The notes below the pieces were generated by a model that searched no databases, was not told the origin of the DNA, and saw only the letters and a program-made list of their open reading frames with translations. A program made the position numbers and the translations under genes. This document shows positions 17,127 to 25,611 of a DNA stretch of 64,000 nucleotides, piece after piece; within the stretch, counting starts at the first letter, position 1; the number at the start of each line of letters is the position of its first letter. The DNA lies in assembly GCA_963663135.2 (NCBI GenBank), contig CAXXRM010000004.1:1-64000 (forward strand). The letters are read 5' to 3'. Origin of the DNA: Io17-Chloro-G2 sp963663135 (GTDB lineage Bacteria; Chloroflexota; Dehalococcoidia; Lucifugimonadales; UBA3495).

Positions 17127-17630
17127 GGGGGTGGGGGACGAAAAGGGCTCTGGATTCCCGCTGCGGCGAGAATGACGGGGGTGGGGGACGAAAAGGGGTC
17201 TGGATTCCCGCTGCGGCGAGAATGACGGGAGTAGGGGACGAAAGGGGTCTGGATTCCCGCTGCGGCGAGAATGACGGGAGTAGGGGACAAAAGGGGTCTG
17301 GATTCCCGCTGCGGCGAGAATGACGGGAGTAAGGGACGGAAAGGGCTCTGGATTCCCGCTGCGGCGAGAATGACGGGAGTAGGGGACGAAAAGGGCTCTG
17401 GATTCCCGCTGTGGCGAGAATGACGGGATTAGGGGACGAAAAGGGGTCTGGATTCCCGCTGCGGCGAGAATGGACGGGAATAGGGGGCAAAAGGGGTCTG
17501 GATTCCCGCTGCGGCGAGAATGACGGGAGTAGGGGACGGAAAGGGGTCTGGATTCCCGCTGCGGCGAGAATGACGGGAGTAGGGGACAAAAGGGGTCTGG
17601 ATTCCCGCTGCAGTAACAGTGACGGGGGAA
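17087..17630. repeat. Array of eleven ~50-bp tandem repeats between glcD and glcE
   Basis: The word GGATTCCCGCTG starts at 17102, 17152, 17202, 17251, 17300, 17350, 17400, 17450, 17500, 17550 and 17599, a period of 49-50 bp. Each unit is one family-M terminal repeat plus a near-constant spacer (GGAGTAGGGGACGAAAAG). The last unit is degenerate. Spacers are conserved, which excludes CRISPR. On the mRNA each unit could fold as a small hairpin, putting eleven hairpins inside the glcD-glcE intercistronic region. Two further short copies of an ACGCCGGGAATGACGGTGTA word sit at about 16799 and 16872. Confidence 0.9.
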
Positions 17631-17712
17631 TTAATGACAATTGAAACGCCCTGGGGCCTGACCTACGCCCAATGCCAGCCAGCATGAGCACCCACACCTT
17701 CCGGAGTGGCCC

Positions 17713-19134
17713 ATGACCGCGTCCTGGATTGAGCAACTGACCGGCCTGGTTGGACCGGCCGGCGTGGTCGGGGCCGAGGCCCTGCCCGGTTATGCCATAG
17801 ACGGGCAGACGCCCGGGGCGGCGGTGCATCCCGCAGACCGGGCCGCAGTATCCGCGGTCATGCAATGGGCCGCCGCGCAGGATGCCGCGGTGGCTCCCAG
17901 GGGCGGCGGCACCATGTCCGGGTTGGGGAACGTACCGGCACGCTTGGACCTGGCCCTGGATTTGCGCAAATGCAACAGGGTGTTGGACTTTCAACCCGAT
18001 GACCTGACGGTGACGGTGGAAGCCGGAATGACGCTGGATGTCTTGCACGCCGAGCTGGCCCAGGGACGCAAGTACCTTCCCATGGAAGCCCCTCATCCGG
18101 CCAGGGCCACAATCGGGGGCATTCTGTCCACCAACTGCACCGGGCCAAGGCGGTTTGCGTATGGCCTGCCCCGGGACTGGCTCATTGGCATTGCCGTGGT
18201 GTCGCCGGGCGGCGGTGAGTCCAAGGCCGGCGGCCGGGTGGTCAAAAACGTCACCGGCTACGACCTGAACAAACTGTACACCGGGGCCCTGGGCACTCTA
18301 GGGGTCATAGTTGAAGCCAGCTTCAAATTGACTCCGGTCCCCCGACAATCACGGGCCCTGGTTGCCTGCTTCCAACCTGCCTCCGGGACTGCCGATGCGC
18401 CGGTCGGGGCGGCCCAAGCCCTGGTGAACCAGGGTTATGCTCCCCAGGGGATTCAAGTCCTGAACCAAGCGGCGGCCCGGCGGATAGCCGTTCCGATCAT
18501 CCAGGATATGGTGCGCGGGACCGACCCTGGCCCGTGGCTAGTCTTGGGATTTTATGAAGGAAGGGATGAGGGCGTGGTCCAACAGTGCTCCTCGATCGGG
18601 GCCGACCTCATGGGTTCCCTGGGAGCCCGGGAAGTGGTCCAAGCCGGACAGGCAGACACCGACGCTCTTTTGGCAGAAACTACCGCGTTGGGATGGGAGG
18701 CGGAAACTCCGCCGTATTTGTCGATCAAAATCAACGTCCCTCCTTCGGCCGTGCCGGCCCTGGTCATGGAGGCGGCGCAACCGATGCCCTCGGGCCGCGC
18801 CCCCGCACCCGCCATAATCGCGGACCCCGGTTTCGGCACGATTAAACTCCTCTGGTGGCCCGATGCGGACCAAGACTCGCAGGGCCCGCCAGAAAACGCG
18901 GGGGGTCCCGATAGCACAGCGCTGTTGGAAATACTCGAAACAATCCGAGACCTAACCCACCAAGCCGGGGGGACCGCGGTGGTCGAGCAGTGCCCCCTGC
19001 CGGTAAAACGCGGGATTGACGTGTGGGACGGTTCGGCCTATGGCGACCGGGAGGTCAAACTCATGAGGCAGATCAAAGGGAAATTCGACCCAACGGGCGT
19101 CCTCAATCCCGGCCGTTTCCTGGGAGGTATCTGA
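17713..19134 (+). CDS. glcE: Glycolate oxidase FAD-binding subunit GlcE
   Basis: A 473-residue protein with an N-terminal FAD-binding domain: A-P-R-G-G-G-T-M-S-G-L-G, then L-P-M-E-A-P-H-P-A-R-A-T-I-G-G-I-L-S, and G-R-V-V-K-N-V-T-G-Y-D-L-N-K-L-Y-T-G-A-L-G-T-L-G, the signature of GlcE. It lacks the catalytic His block of GlcD, as expected for this subunit. The C-terminus (F-D-P-T-G-V-L-N-P-G-R-F) matches the family. Its TGA overlaps the glcF ATG (TGATG), implying translational coupling. The N-terminal ATG at 17713 lies 100 bp after the 50-bp repeat array. Confidence 0.92.
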   Translation: MTASWIEQLTGLVGPAGVVGAEALPGYAIDGQTPGAAVHPADRAAVSAVMQWAAAQDAAVAPRGGGTMSGLGNVPARLDLALDLRKCNRVLDFQPDDLTVTVEAGMTLDVLHAELAQGRKYLPMEAPHPARATIGGILSTNCTGPRRFAYGLPRDWLIGIAVVSPGGGESKAGGRVVKNVTGYDLNKLYTGALGTLGVIVEASFKLTPVPRQSRALVACFQPASGTADAPVGAAQALVNQGYAPQGIQVLNQAAARRIAVPIIQDMVRGTDPGPWLVLGFYEGRDEGVVQQCSSIGADLMGSLGAREVVQAGQADTDALLAETTALGWEAETPPYLSIKINVPPSAVPALVMEAAQPMPSGRAPAPAIIADPGFGTIKLLWWPDADQDSQGPPENAGGPDSTALLEILETIRDLTHQAGGTAVVEQCPLPVKRGIDVWDGSAYGDREVKLMRQIKGKFDPTGVLNPGRFLGGI

Positions 19135-20477
19135 TGGTGCTGCCGGACTTGCCGCCATCGGGGTTGCCGCTATCGGGCTTGCCGCTATCGGGCTTTCGGG
19201 GGGCCGACGTGCCGGTGGAGGCGGACCTTTACCGGTGCGTTCACTGCGGCCTGTGCCTCAGCGCCTGTCCCACCTACATCCAGCTGGGCGTGGAGACTGA
19301 ATCACCACGAGGCCGGCTGGCGTTGATGAAAGCGGTCAACGAGGGGCGCACACCCATCACCGACCGCATCGCGTCCCACTGGGACCTGTGCCTTCAGTGC
19401 CGGGCCTGCGAAGCCGTTTGCCCGTCGGGTGTCCCCTACGGCCGAATCATGGAGCAAACCAGGGCCCAGGTTTTCGACCAGGGAATGCGGTCGGACAACA
19501 TGAAGACCATCAGCCGTTGGTTTCTCCGGGCGGCCCTGCCGTATCCGGGGCGGTTGCGGTTTGGCGCCCACCTGCTGCGGGCGTACCAACGCTCGGGGTT
19601 GCAGTGGTTCATCCGGCGATTCGGTCTGCTCCGGCTGTTGCCGGGAACGCTGGGCAGCTTCGAATCGCAGATTCCGGCCCTGGGCGGCCGTTTCTTCGGC
19701 CCATCGGACCAGGTGCACCCGGCCAAGGGAACCAGGCGGATGACGGTTGGCCTCCTTTCCGGCTGCGTTATGCCGCTGGTCCACGGCGACACGATGGATG
19801 CCGCGGTGGAGGTGTTGACCCGCAACGGATGCGACGTGGTAACGCCCAAGGGCCAGGGCTGCTGCGGCTCGTTGAACGCTCACAGCGGCGACCTGGAATA
19901 CGCCCGGATTATGGCCCGCCGCAACATCGATGTTTTCCTTCAGGCCGGGGTGGACCGGGTAGTGGTTGCGTCAGCGGGTTGCAGTTCGACCATGAAGGAA
20001 TACGGGGAACTGTTGGCCGGGGACCCGGCCTACTCCGCCAAAGCCGAGACTTTCGGCGCCAAGACGGTGGATATCACAGAGTTTCTGGCACAGCTGCCCC
20101 TGGAGCAACCCCGCGGTCGGGTTGAGCGGCGGGTGACCTACCAAGACCCCTGCCACCTGGCCCATTCCCAGCGAATCACCAAGGAGCCCAGGGCCGTCCT
20201 CGCTGCGATACCGGGCCTGGAGTTGGCGGAGATGGAGCAGGCGAGCATGTGCTGCGGGAGCGCGGGATATTATTCGATAGTGCAGCCGGAGATGTCGCAG
20301 GGCCTGCTGGCGCGCAAGATGGATCACATCGTGGCGACCGGGGCGACCCAGGTGGTTACGGCGAACCCCGGCTGTATGCTCCAGATAGACCGGGGAATGC
20401 GCGAGCGGGGCCTTCCCGGCGGCGTCTGCCACGTGGTGGACGTTCTGGCCGAGGCCTACCGGAACGAGGGTGGGTGA
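19134..20477 (+). CDS. glcF: Glycolate oxidase iron-sulfur subunit GlcF
   Basis: A 447-residue protein with two N-terminal 4Fe-4S motifs, C-V-H-C-G-L-C-L-S-A-C-P and C-L-Q-C-R-A-C-E-A-V-C-P, and two C-terminal CCG domains (G-C-C-G-S-L-N-A-H-S-G and M-C-C-G-S-A-G). It carries electrons from GlcD/GlcE toward quinone. The ATG at 19134 overlaps the glcE stop by one base. An odd N-terminal proline-rich repeat (P-L-S-G-L-P-L-S-G) precedes the first cluster. Last gene of the glcD-E-F unit; a lipoprotein gene follows 86 bp later. Confidence 0.93.
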   Translation: MVLPDLPPSGLPLSGLPLSGFRGADVPVEADLYRCVHCGLCLSACPTYIQLGVETESPRGRLALMKAVNEGRTPITDRIASHWDLCLQCRACEAVCPSGVPYGRIMEQTRAQVFDQGMRSDNMKTISRWFLRAALPYPGRLRFGAHLLRAYQRSGLQWFIRRFGLLRLLPGTLGSFESQIPALGGRFFGPSDQVHPAKGTRRMTVGLLSGCVMPLVHGDTMDAAVEVLTRNGCDVVTPKGQGCCGSLNAHSGDLEYARIMARRNIDVFLQAGVDRVVVASAGCSSTMKEYGELLAGDPAYSAKAETFGAKTVDITEFLAQLPLEQPRGRVERRVTYQDPCHLAHSQRITKEPRAVLAAIPGLELAEMEQASMCCGSAGYYSIVQPEMSQGLLARKMDHIVATGATQVVTANPGCMLQIDRGMRERGLPGGVCHVVDVLAEAYRNEGG

Positions 20478-20563
20478 GGCCAAGCCGGAAATCGGATAGG
20501 AGTTGGTTTTGGCGGTCTTGCAGGGGCGGAACCAAGGCAGAGAGCGCCCAGGAGACACACAAA

Positions 20564-21706
20564 TTGAGAATTGTCCTATGGCTTAGCTTTCTGGTCGCGC
20601 TGGCCCTAATCTTAGCCTGCGGAACCCCAACAGCTACTCCGACAGAGCTGTCTCATCCTGAGACCCAGGAGCAGTCTCCGGCTGCACCGGCGGAGCAGTC
20701 AGCAAGGGAGACCCCGGAGACGGCCACTGCCACGTCGACAAGGCCACCGGTTACCGACACCCCAAAGCCAACGGCGGCAACGACGCCAGGACCGCCGGCA
20801 ACGGAGACCCCAGAGCGGCCCGCGGCAACACCCGCGGAACAACCGGCGACCGATTTCCCCTCGAACCATCCGGGGGCTCTTCTCGCCATGCTGCCGGCCG
20901 GCGCCTCGCAGTTTATTTTTGTTGACATTGAGGCTGCAGTGGAGCGGTCTGCCTTTCGAGAGTCGGTTGAGTTTCAACTTGGCCACTTCGTTAACCTGGA
21001 CGAGATACCGCTTGCCGAAGAGTTGCTTCGCTCCATCGGCGTTAGCGCTATGGCTCTTGGGGATTTTTACACTGGGTCCGAATGGGCTTGCATCTTAAGC
21101 GGCGATTTTGCTTTGGTTCAGGGCGCCCTGCGCTTGGCTGGCGCCGTTGATTCAGTGGGCGGTTTGTCTGCCAGCATGATTGATGCGCACCGGGACGTGG
21201 AAATCTTCTCCCTGGTCAGAAATACTTCTCGTTCTGAAATCCAAGTCTATCTGGCCATCCCGGACCGGAAGACGCTGGCAGCGAGCCAAGACCTGGAACT
21301 GGTGAAGGAGATAATTGACCGGCAGCGGGACGGCCTCAGCCTACCGCAGTCTTTTGCGGTAATGCTGGAGGATTGGGGACACCCCGATTACCTGGATGCC
21401 TTGAGATTGGGGAGCGATCCTAACCTAACGTTGCCGGGCCCTCTGAGCGCGGCGAAGTACTACGTTTTCCACGCTACGCTGGGAGAAAATGCGACCACTA
21501 CGATGCGCGCTCTACAGCAGTTCAGCGACGATGACCAAGCCGCTGCTGCCGCCGCCTGGCTGGGAGAGCAGGAGGATTCGTTCTGGCGGAGGATCGGTTA
21601 CGGAAGCGGCGCCCGGATTGACCAGTGGAGAGCGGAAGGGCAGTCGGTCTACGGCGAGGCCAATGTAACCGACGAGGATTTTCTTGCTCTGATTCAGCCC
21701 AACTAG
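20564..21706 (+). CDS. Predicted lipoprotein of unknown function with Thr/Pro-rich linker
   Basis: A 380-residue secreted lipoprotein. The signal peptide (R-I-V-L-W-L then F-L-V-A-L-A-L-I-L-A-C) ends in a lipobox with Cys19. Residues about 20-115 are a low-complexity linker of alternating E-T-P, A-T and P-A-A units, common in Gram-positive-like and Chloroflexota surface proteins. The folded C-terminal domain of about 260 residues is not recognised; it opens with S-N-H-P-G-A-L-L-A-M-L-P-A-G-A. The TTG start is set by AGGAG (20550-20554) and yields the only sensible signal peptide. It follows glcF on the same strand but belongs to no obvious pathway. Confidence 0.8.
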   Translation: MRIVLWLSFLVALALILACGTPTATPTELSHPETQEQSPAAPAEQSARETPETATATSTRPPVTDTPKPTAATTPGPPATETPERPAATPAEQPATDFPSNHPGALLAMLPAGASQFIFVDIEAAVERSAFRESVEFQLGHFVNLDEIPLAEELLRSIGVSAMALGDFYTGSEWACILSGDFALVQGALRLAGAVDSVGGLSASMIDAHRDVEIFSLVRNTSRSEIQVYLAIPDRKTLAASQDLELVKEIIDRQRDGLSLPQSFAVMLEDWGHPDYLDALRLGSDPNLTLPGPLSAAKYYVFHATLGENATTTMRALQQFSDDDQAAAAAAWLGEQEDSFWRRIGYGSGARIDQWRAEGQSVYGEANVTDEDFLALIQPN

Positions 21707-21882
21707 CCTGAGCAGGCCCGGTCGGAGCGGCCCGGTCGAGGGGGCTTGGGCTTTTCAGATTGGGCATCCTCCAAGTTTTACTTCGACCCTGGCCTCTTCC
21801 CTTTCGGGGCGCATGGGGGTCATCGCAGACTTTGTTTGTAGAATAGGCTCGAAGAAGGTAACAAAACGGCTGGGGTAAACGG

Positions 21883-22164
21883 TCAAGCGTTGTTTCCGTT
21901 GGCAGCGGGGCTGGATTGCCTTTCCGACGGCGGAGGTTCATCGAACGGCTGGCCATCTGCCTGAGCCTGTTTCAACCGCTCCAGCCAGGCTACCCACTCG
22001 CGGCGTTCCAGTTGGCGTCCTCTCTCTTCGCGTCTTTTCCGAAGCCATTCTGAGAACCACTCTGAGAGCATGAAAATAACCTCTACTACAACGGTTGTGC
22101 TTACCACCGATATGAGGACGAAGGGGCTGGAATTGCGCCCGATACTAATGAATGTTTCGAACAC
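21883..22164 (-). CDS. Small single-pass membrane protein, unknown function
   Basis: A 93-residue protein. Residues about 14-35 (F-V-L-I-S-V-V-S-T-T-V-V-V-E-V-I-F-M-L) form one membrane helix, followed by a strongly charged amphipathic region (K-R-R-E-E-R-G-R) and a Pro/Ser-rich polar tail. The fold and length are typical of small inner-membrane proteins of unknown role. The opposite strand also has an open frame but with poor coding character. No ribosome site settles the ATG at 22162-22164. Confidence 0.55.
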   Translation of the reverse strand: MFETFISIGRNSSPFVLISVVSTTVVVEVIFMLSEWFSEWLRKRREERGRQLERREWVAWLERLKQAQADGQPFDEPPPSERQSSPAANGNNA

Positions 22165-22566
22165 ATCGTCATTAGTGCGGACAGCAATTTCGTACCAAGC
22201 GACAAGTCCAGCATATACCGGAACTTGGACCGGGAAGAGAACCTATAAAAATATGCGCCACGACGTAGGTACGGTCCAAATAGATTCCCGGTCTGGCAAG
22301 CAATCGCTCAGTTGCTATTTCTCTCCCGCAACCCATGGGTTTGAACGCTATGATCTTATCGCACGGCCGGTTAACAGCCGGAGGTGAACTCTTTCAAGTT
22401 GCCATACAACTATCACTTTAATGCACGAATGCTCACTACGCCTCTATTTACAAGGTAGTGTATGATGAAATCACGGCCTGCTCGTAGAAATAGGATCCGT
22501 TACGCCCGTCTTATGAGAAGGGCGTTATACGGGGAATAGCATTTGGCAGAAGGGGCGGGCTTGCTT

Positions 22567-22689
22567 TCAGACCAAGGAATTTATACCACCTATCGGGAAG
22601 GCCGTTGACGAGGTTCCCGAACAGGCCAAACACTGTAATAACAGTACGGCTTGCCAAACCACGATGGGGCTGAGGTTGACGAGTCGCAT
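22567..22689 (-). CDS. 40-residue peptide ORF with perfect Shine-Dalgarno
   Basis: On the reverse strand AAAAGGAGGTGAT (22695-22707) lies 5 nt before an ATG at 22687-22689, an 11-nt match to the anti-Shine-Dalgarno. The frame runs 40 codons (M-R-L-V-N-L-S-P-I-V-V-W-Q-A-V-L-L-L-Q-C...) to TGA at 22567-22569. The N-terminal half is hydrophobic and includes two close Cys residues, like a short membrane or signal-like peptide. A 13-bp hairpin stands just upstream. It follows the DUF5343 gene on the same strand by about 85 bp. A 62-codon frame starting inside the ribosome site overlaps it and is less likely. Confidence 0.5.
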   Translation of the reverse strand: MRLVNLSPIVVWQAVLLLQCLACSGTSSTAFPIGGINSLV

Positions 22690-22707
22690 GGCTTATCACC
22701 TCCTTTT

Positions 22708-22740
22708 AGAGAGCGGTCAGGAGCTAGCTGACCGCTCTCT
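22708..22740 (-). promoter_or_regulatory. Perfect 13-bp hairpin upstream of the peptide ORF
   Basis: AGAGAGCGGTCAG (22708-22720) and CTGACCGCTCTCT (22728-22740) form a perfect stem with a 7-nt loop. It lies between the DUF5343 stop and the Shine-Dalgarno of the peptide ORF. There is no T-run on either strand, so it is more likely an mRNA-stabilising or regulatory structure than a terminator. Confidence 0.6.
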
Positions 22741-22775
22741 CCGCACTATAGATTCGTGGGTAAGGAAGGTGGTCC

Positions 22776-23549
22776 TTATCCCACGTTTAAGCGGCTATCC
22801 TGAGACTCCACCTGGTACTCCAGGTTAAACAAGGTGCTCGCGGCTGCTAGCCAACTTTCCCGGTCATGGGTGGCGAAAACAGAGCCAGGCTTCGGAAGTC
22901 GCTTGAACAATCCCCAAAGCATCAGACTAGCTTGAGCATCCGCCGAGTCAGTCGTCATTTCCCGTACGGGTGGGTCAGGGTTCTGTTCATTGGGCAGCTG
23001 AGCCAGTGGTTCTTTCTTAGTCCTACTATTCCTAGAACCAGTTGATGCTGGTGAACTTCTTCCACCCGCTTTGTTCCTAGCAAGCTTCTTAAGCGAATTG
23101 GACAATGGGTAATCGGCATCTTTTAGAGCATTAACAAAAAAGGATTCTGCCTTTCTGAGCGTTGAGCCGTCTATTGAATATGATGCAAACCATTCATTTA
23201 GCATTCCTGGTGTAGCTCTTTGCAACGCGTCAAAATCAACAACCTTGTATGCCTGTCGATAAATGTCCCGCAGACTTGCCTTCCGCTCGTCACCTTTGGC
23301 ATTAACTAAGTTCTCTAGTAGCGGGGTTGGTTTCTCTTCGATCAGCAGACCCAAAAACCGAATCCCGGACATCAATTGAGGGCCAAGACTGCCGCTGTAT
23401 TTTTTGCTCCAAAATGACCGGTCAAACCTGAGTGGAACGCCCTCGGTTTCCAACCACTCTAGGAGATTCTTAAATGTCAGATACGAAACATATGGCGGGG
23501 ACAACAGCTTAACTTCTTGAGAATTATCTGTCATCGTCTGCATCACCAT
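22776..23549 (-). CDS. DUF5343 family protein
   Basis: A 257-residue protein recognised as DUF5343 from L-S-P-P-Y-V-S-Y-L-T-F-K-N-L-L, then F-D-R-S-F-W-S-K-K-Y-S-G-S-L-G-P-Q-L-M-S-G-I-R-F-L-G-L and Y-S-I-D-G-S-T-L-R-K-A-E-S-F-F. The family is predicted to be small alpha-helical, with winged-helix-like parts, and is frequent in accessory regions; function unknown. The C-terminal 90 residues (K-K-L-A-R-N-K-A-G-G-R then Ser/Pro-rich) are a linker plus short tail. Start chosen at the ATG (23547-23549) following GAGGGAG; the GTG or ATG just after are equal candidates. The locus has lower GC than its neighbours, suggesting transfer. Confidence 0.8.
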   Translation of the reverse strand: MVMQTMTDNSQEVKLLSPPYVSYLTFKNLLEWLETEGVPLRFDRSFWSKKYSGSLGPQLMSGIRFLGLLIEEKPTPLLENLVNAKGDERKASLRDIYRQAYKVVDFDALQRATPGMLNEWFASYSIDGSTLRKAESFFVNALKDADYPLSNSLKKLARNKAGGRSSPASTGSRNSRTKKEPLAQLPNEQNPDPPVREMTTDSADAQASLMLWGLFKRLPKPGSVFATHDRESWLAAASTLFNLEYQVESQDSRLNVG

Positions 23550-23714
23550 GACTCCCTCGCGCTCTGGCCTTACGTAGTGGCATTGTTCGATCCAACTATA
23601 GATGAATCCATGCCACAATGCAACCCGGCAGTGGCATCTCGGCGGACAGATTTTGAAAATGCCTTTGGCATAGTGTAATGTCCTCCCATTCTAGATCGAG
23701 CAGGAGTGAATGAG

Positions 23715-23900
23715 GTGGAACAGGGCGAAAAAATACTAGTTCGAGCATATCCCGACAAGGTATTGCAACGGATTTTCCTGGAAGACCACGGCACCTATGT
23801 CTTGGTTTGTAGGCCAGAAGTCTATGAAGAATCTAGAATGTCAGGGAGTAAACCTAAATCGGTGATGGGATTCCCTGTCGAGGATGTAATCGCTAGGTAG
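23715..23900 (+). CDS. Small conserved-looking hypothetical protein
   Basis: A 61-residue protein with internal pattern A-Y-P-D-K-V-L-Q-R-I-F-L-E-D-H-G-T-Y-V-L-V-C-R-P-E-V-Y and a terminal M-G-F-P-V-E-D-V-I. Similar short proteins are scattered across bacteria, usually unannotated. The GTG at 23715 is chosen because AGGAG (23702-23706) lies 8 nt before it; the GTG at 23706 overlaps that site. Divergent from the DUF5343 gene. Function unknown. Confidence 0.65.
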   Translation: MEQGEKILVRAYPDKVLQRIFLEDHGTYVLVCRPEVYEESRMSGSKPKSVMGFPVEDVIAR

Positions 23901-24319
23901 ATATGATAGGAGTTACCTAGGTGCAGTTCCAAGCTGGCGAATTCGCTCGGCATTTGGCAATGGATGGTTGTTAGCAAGCGTAGGGCCGGGATGATTGTCA
24001 AACGCTCGGACTTCGTGCGTTGTCAGAGGCGGCAGTTGTTAATTCTGGCGGGACAGGAACCTGCGAAGATCAAACGGGCGGAACAGCAGATCAACGAGTT
24101 TTTCACTCCCAAGTGGTGACGCAGGAATGCGCGAGCTGGGTGGGCAGACAGTCAGAGGACCGTGGGCTATATGCGAAGCGTTCTGGGTTTGGGCCACCGG
24201 GCGGGGGAAAGTAACACTTCCCAGGGTCCTTCTAGTTGAAAAAGACCCTTGGGTAAACAGGTTTATAATTCCCTTTGGAACACCCGCTCAAGCACGGTGG
24301 GCTCAACCCAGGCTGATGG
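23901..24319. other. Intergenic region with a 51-codon frame and a weak hairpin
   Basis: No supported gene. The forward frame 23964-24119 encodes 51 residues rich in basic residues (V-K-R-S-D-F-V-R-C-Q-R-R-Q) without a ribosome site and is probably a degraded remnant. A bulged hairpin, CCCAGGGTC with GACCCTTGGG, lies at about 24221-24256 downstream of the aminotransferase stop and could act as its terminator, though it lacks a T-run. Confidence 0.3.
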
Positions 24320-25519
24320 CTACGCTGCATCGCCAAAGCTGGCGAGGGCTTGTTGGGCGGCGGCGAGGCTGGCGCCTGAGGCAACCTCGAATTCCATGCC
24401 GGCTAGGATGCGTTCGAGGGCGGAGAGCAGAGAGAACACGTTGGCTTCTCTGGCCGATTCGCCCATCAGGCCGATCCGCCAGGCCTTGCCCCGCAGGTCG
24501 CCGAGGCCGCCTCCGATTTCTATGTTGTAGTCGTTGAGCAGCTTGCCCCGCACCCCGGCGTCGTCGATTTCCTCGGGAATCACCACGGTGGTCAGCGGGT
24601 TGAGCCGGTAGGCGGGGTCAGCCAACAACTCCAGCCCCATGGCTTCCAGTCCCGCTCGGAGCGCCCCCGCCGTCCGGGCATGGCGGCGGATCCGGTTGTC
24701 TATCCCTTCTTCCATCATCATTCGCAGCGACTCCCGCAACGCGTAGGTCATGGAGATGGGGGAAGTGTGGTGGTAGGCGCGGGTCTGGTTCCAGTATTCC
24801 TGCAGGTCCTTGAGGTTGAAATAGAAGCTCTGGACCTTGGACTCTCGTTGATTGATGATCTCCATAGCGCGGGGGCCGACGCTGATTGGCGAAAGACCGG
24901 GAGGCGCGCCAAGGCACTTTTGGGTGGCGCTGTAACACACGTCCAGGTCCCACTGGTCCATCTGGACGTCGTGCCCACCCAGGGAGGTGACGGCGTCGAC
25001 TACCAGGAGCGCGTCGTGTTCGTGCACCATCTGGGCAACCTCGGTAAGGGGAGTGATCACGCCGGTGGAGGTCTCGGCGTGGACCACGCCGACGGCCTTG
25101 ACCCGGGGGTGTTTGTCCAGTTCGTCGGCCAACGCTTGAACGTCAACCGGTTTTCCCCAGGGCGCATCCAGCGTAATGGTCTCCGCGCCGCAGCGTTCGG
25201 CGATGTCTGCCAACCGGTACCCGAAGTAACCGTTGCGGCAGACGATCATGGTGTCGCCAGGCTCCAAGACGTTGGCGCAGGCCGCTTCCATGCCGCCGGT
25301 TCCGGTGGATGATAGGGGAACAGTCATGTAATTGGTGGTGTGGAAGACCTGCCGGAGCATGTGCCCCACTTCATCCATGATCTGGAAGAACTTGGGGTCA
25401 AGGTGTCCGACCACCGGCTGGGTCATTGCCTGGAGCACCCTCGGGTGGACTGTACTCGGCCCTGGTCCCAACAGGAGCCTGCTGGGCAGGTCTGCTTCAT
25501 TCATGTAGGTGTTGGTCAA
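24320..25519 (-). CDS. Alanine-glyoxylate / serine-pyruvate-type aminotransferase
   Basis: A 399-residue fold-type I PLP enzyme of class V. L-L-L-G-P-G-P-S-T-V-H-P-R-V-L opens the domain, S-S-T-G-T-G-G-M-E-A-A is the phosphate-binding loop, V-V-D-A-V-T-S-L-G-G has the PLP-ring Asp, and C-Y-S-A-T-Q-K-C-L-G the PLP lysine. It most likely transfers an amino group from alanine or serine to glyoxylate, giving glycine. The GlcDEF genes nearby would supply glyoxylate. TTG start with AGGAGG (25526-25531) 6 nt upstream. Phosphoserine aminotransferase is a possible alternative activity. Confidence 0.88.
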   Translation of the reverse strand: MTNTYMNEADLPSRLLLGPGPSTVHPRVLQAMTQPVVGHLDPKFFQIMDEVGHMLRQVFHTTNYMTVPLSSTGTGGMEAACANVLEPGDTMIVCRNGYFGYRLADIAERCGAETITLDAPWGKPVDVQALADELDKHPRVKAVGVVHAETSTGVITPLTEVAQMVHEHDALLVVDAVTSLGGHDVQMDQWDLDVCYSATQKCLGAPPGLSPISVGPRAMEIINQRESKVQSFYFNLKDLQEYWNQTRAYHHTSPISMTYALRESLRMMMEEGIDNRIRRHARTAGALRAGLEAMGLELLADPAYRLNPLTTVVIPEEIDDAGVRGKLLNDYNIEIGGGLGDLRGKAWRIGLMGESAREANVFSLLSALERILAGMEFEVASGASLAAAQQALASFGDAA

Positions 25520-25611
25520 AGGGGTCCTCCTGTCAACCACCGATGGACTAAATTGTTCCTGCGGCGGGGCATTATCATGCTGAGCGGAATGAGGGGTACA
25601 AATTCTTTAAA

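Noticed and set aside
17087..17630. Looks like a CRISPR array: eleven regularly spaced repeats of about 32 bp
   Set aside because: The sequences between repeats are short (about 17-18 bp) and nearly identical, there are no cas genes, and the repeat is also found singly and in inverted pairs elsewhere.
16786..18096. 436-codon reverse frame across the 50-bp array and into glcE
   Set aside because: It is repeat translation plus antisense of glcE; the real genes are on the forward strand with full domain content.
22681..22707. TATCACCTCCTTTT on the forward strand resembles the 3' end of 16S rRNA
   Set aside because: Homology stops after about 12 bases; the upstream helix 45 sequence is absent. 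It is better explained as the complement of a strong Shine-Dalgarno.
23964..24119. 51-codon basic frame in the 24-kb gap
   Set aside because: No ribosome site, no recognisable motif; only noted as a possible decayed remnant.
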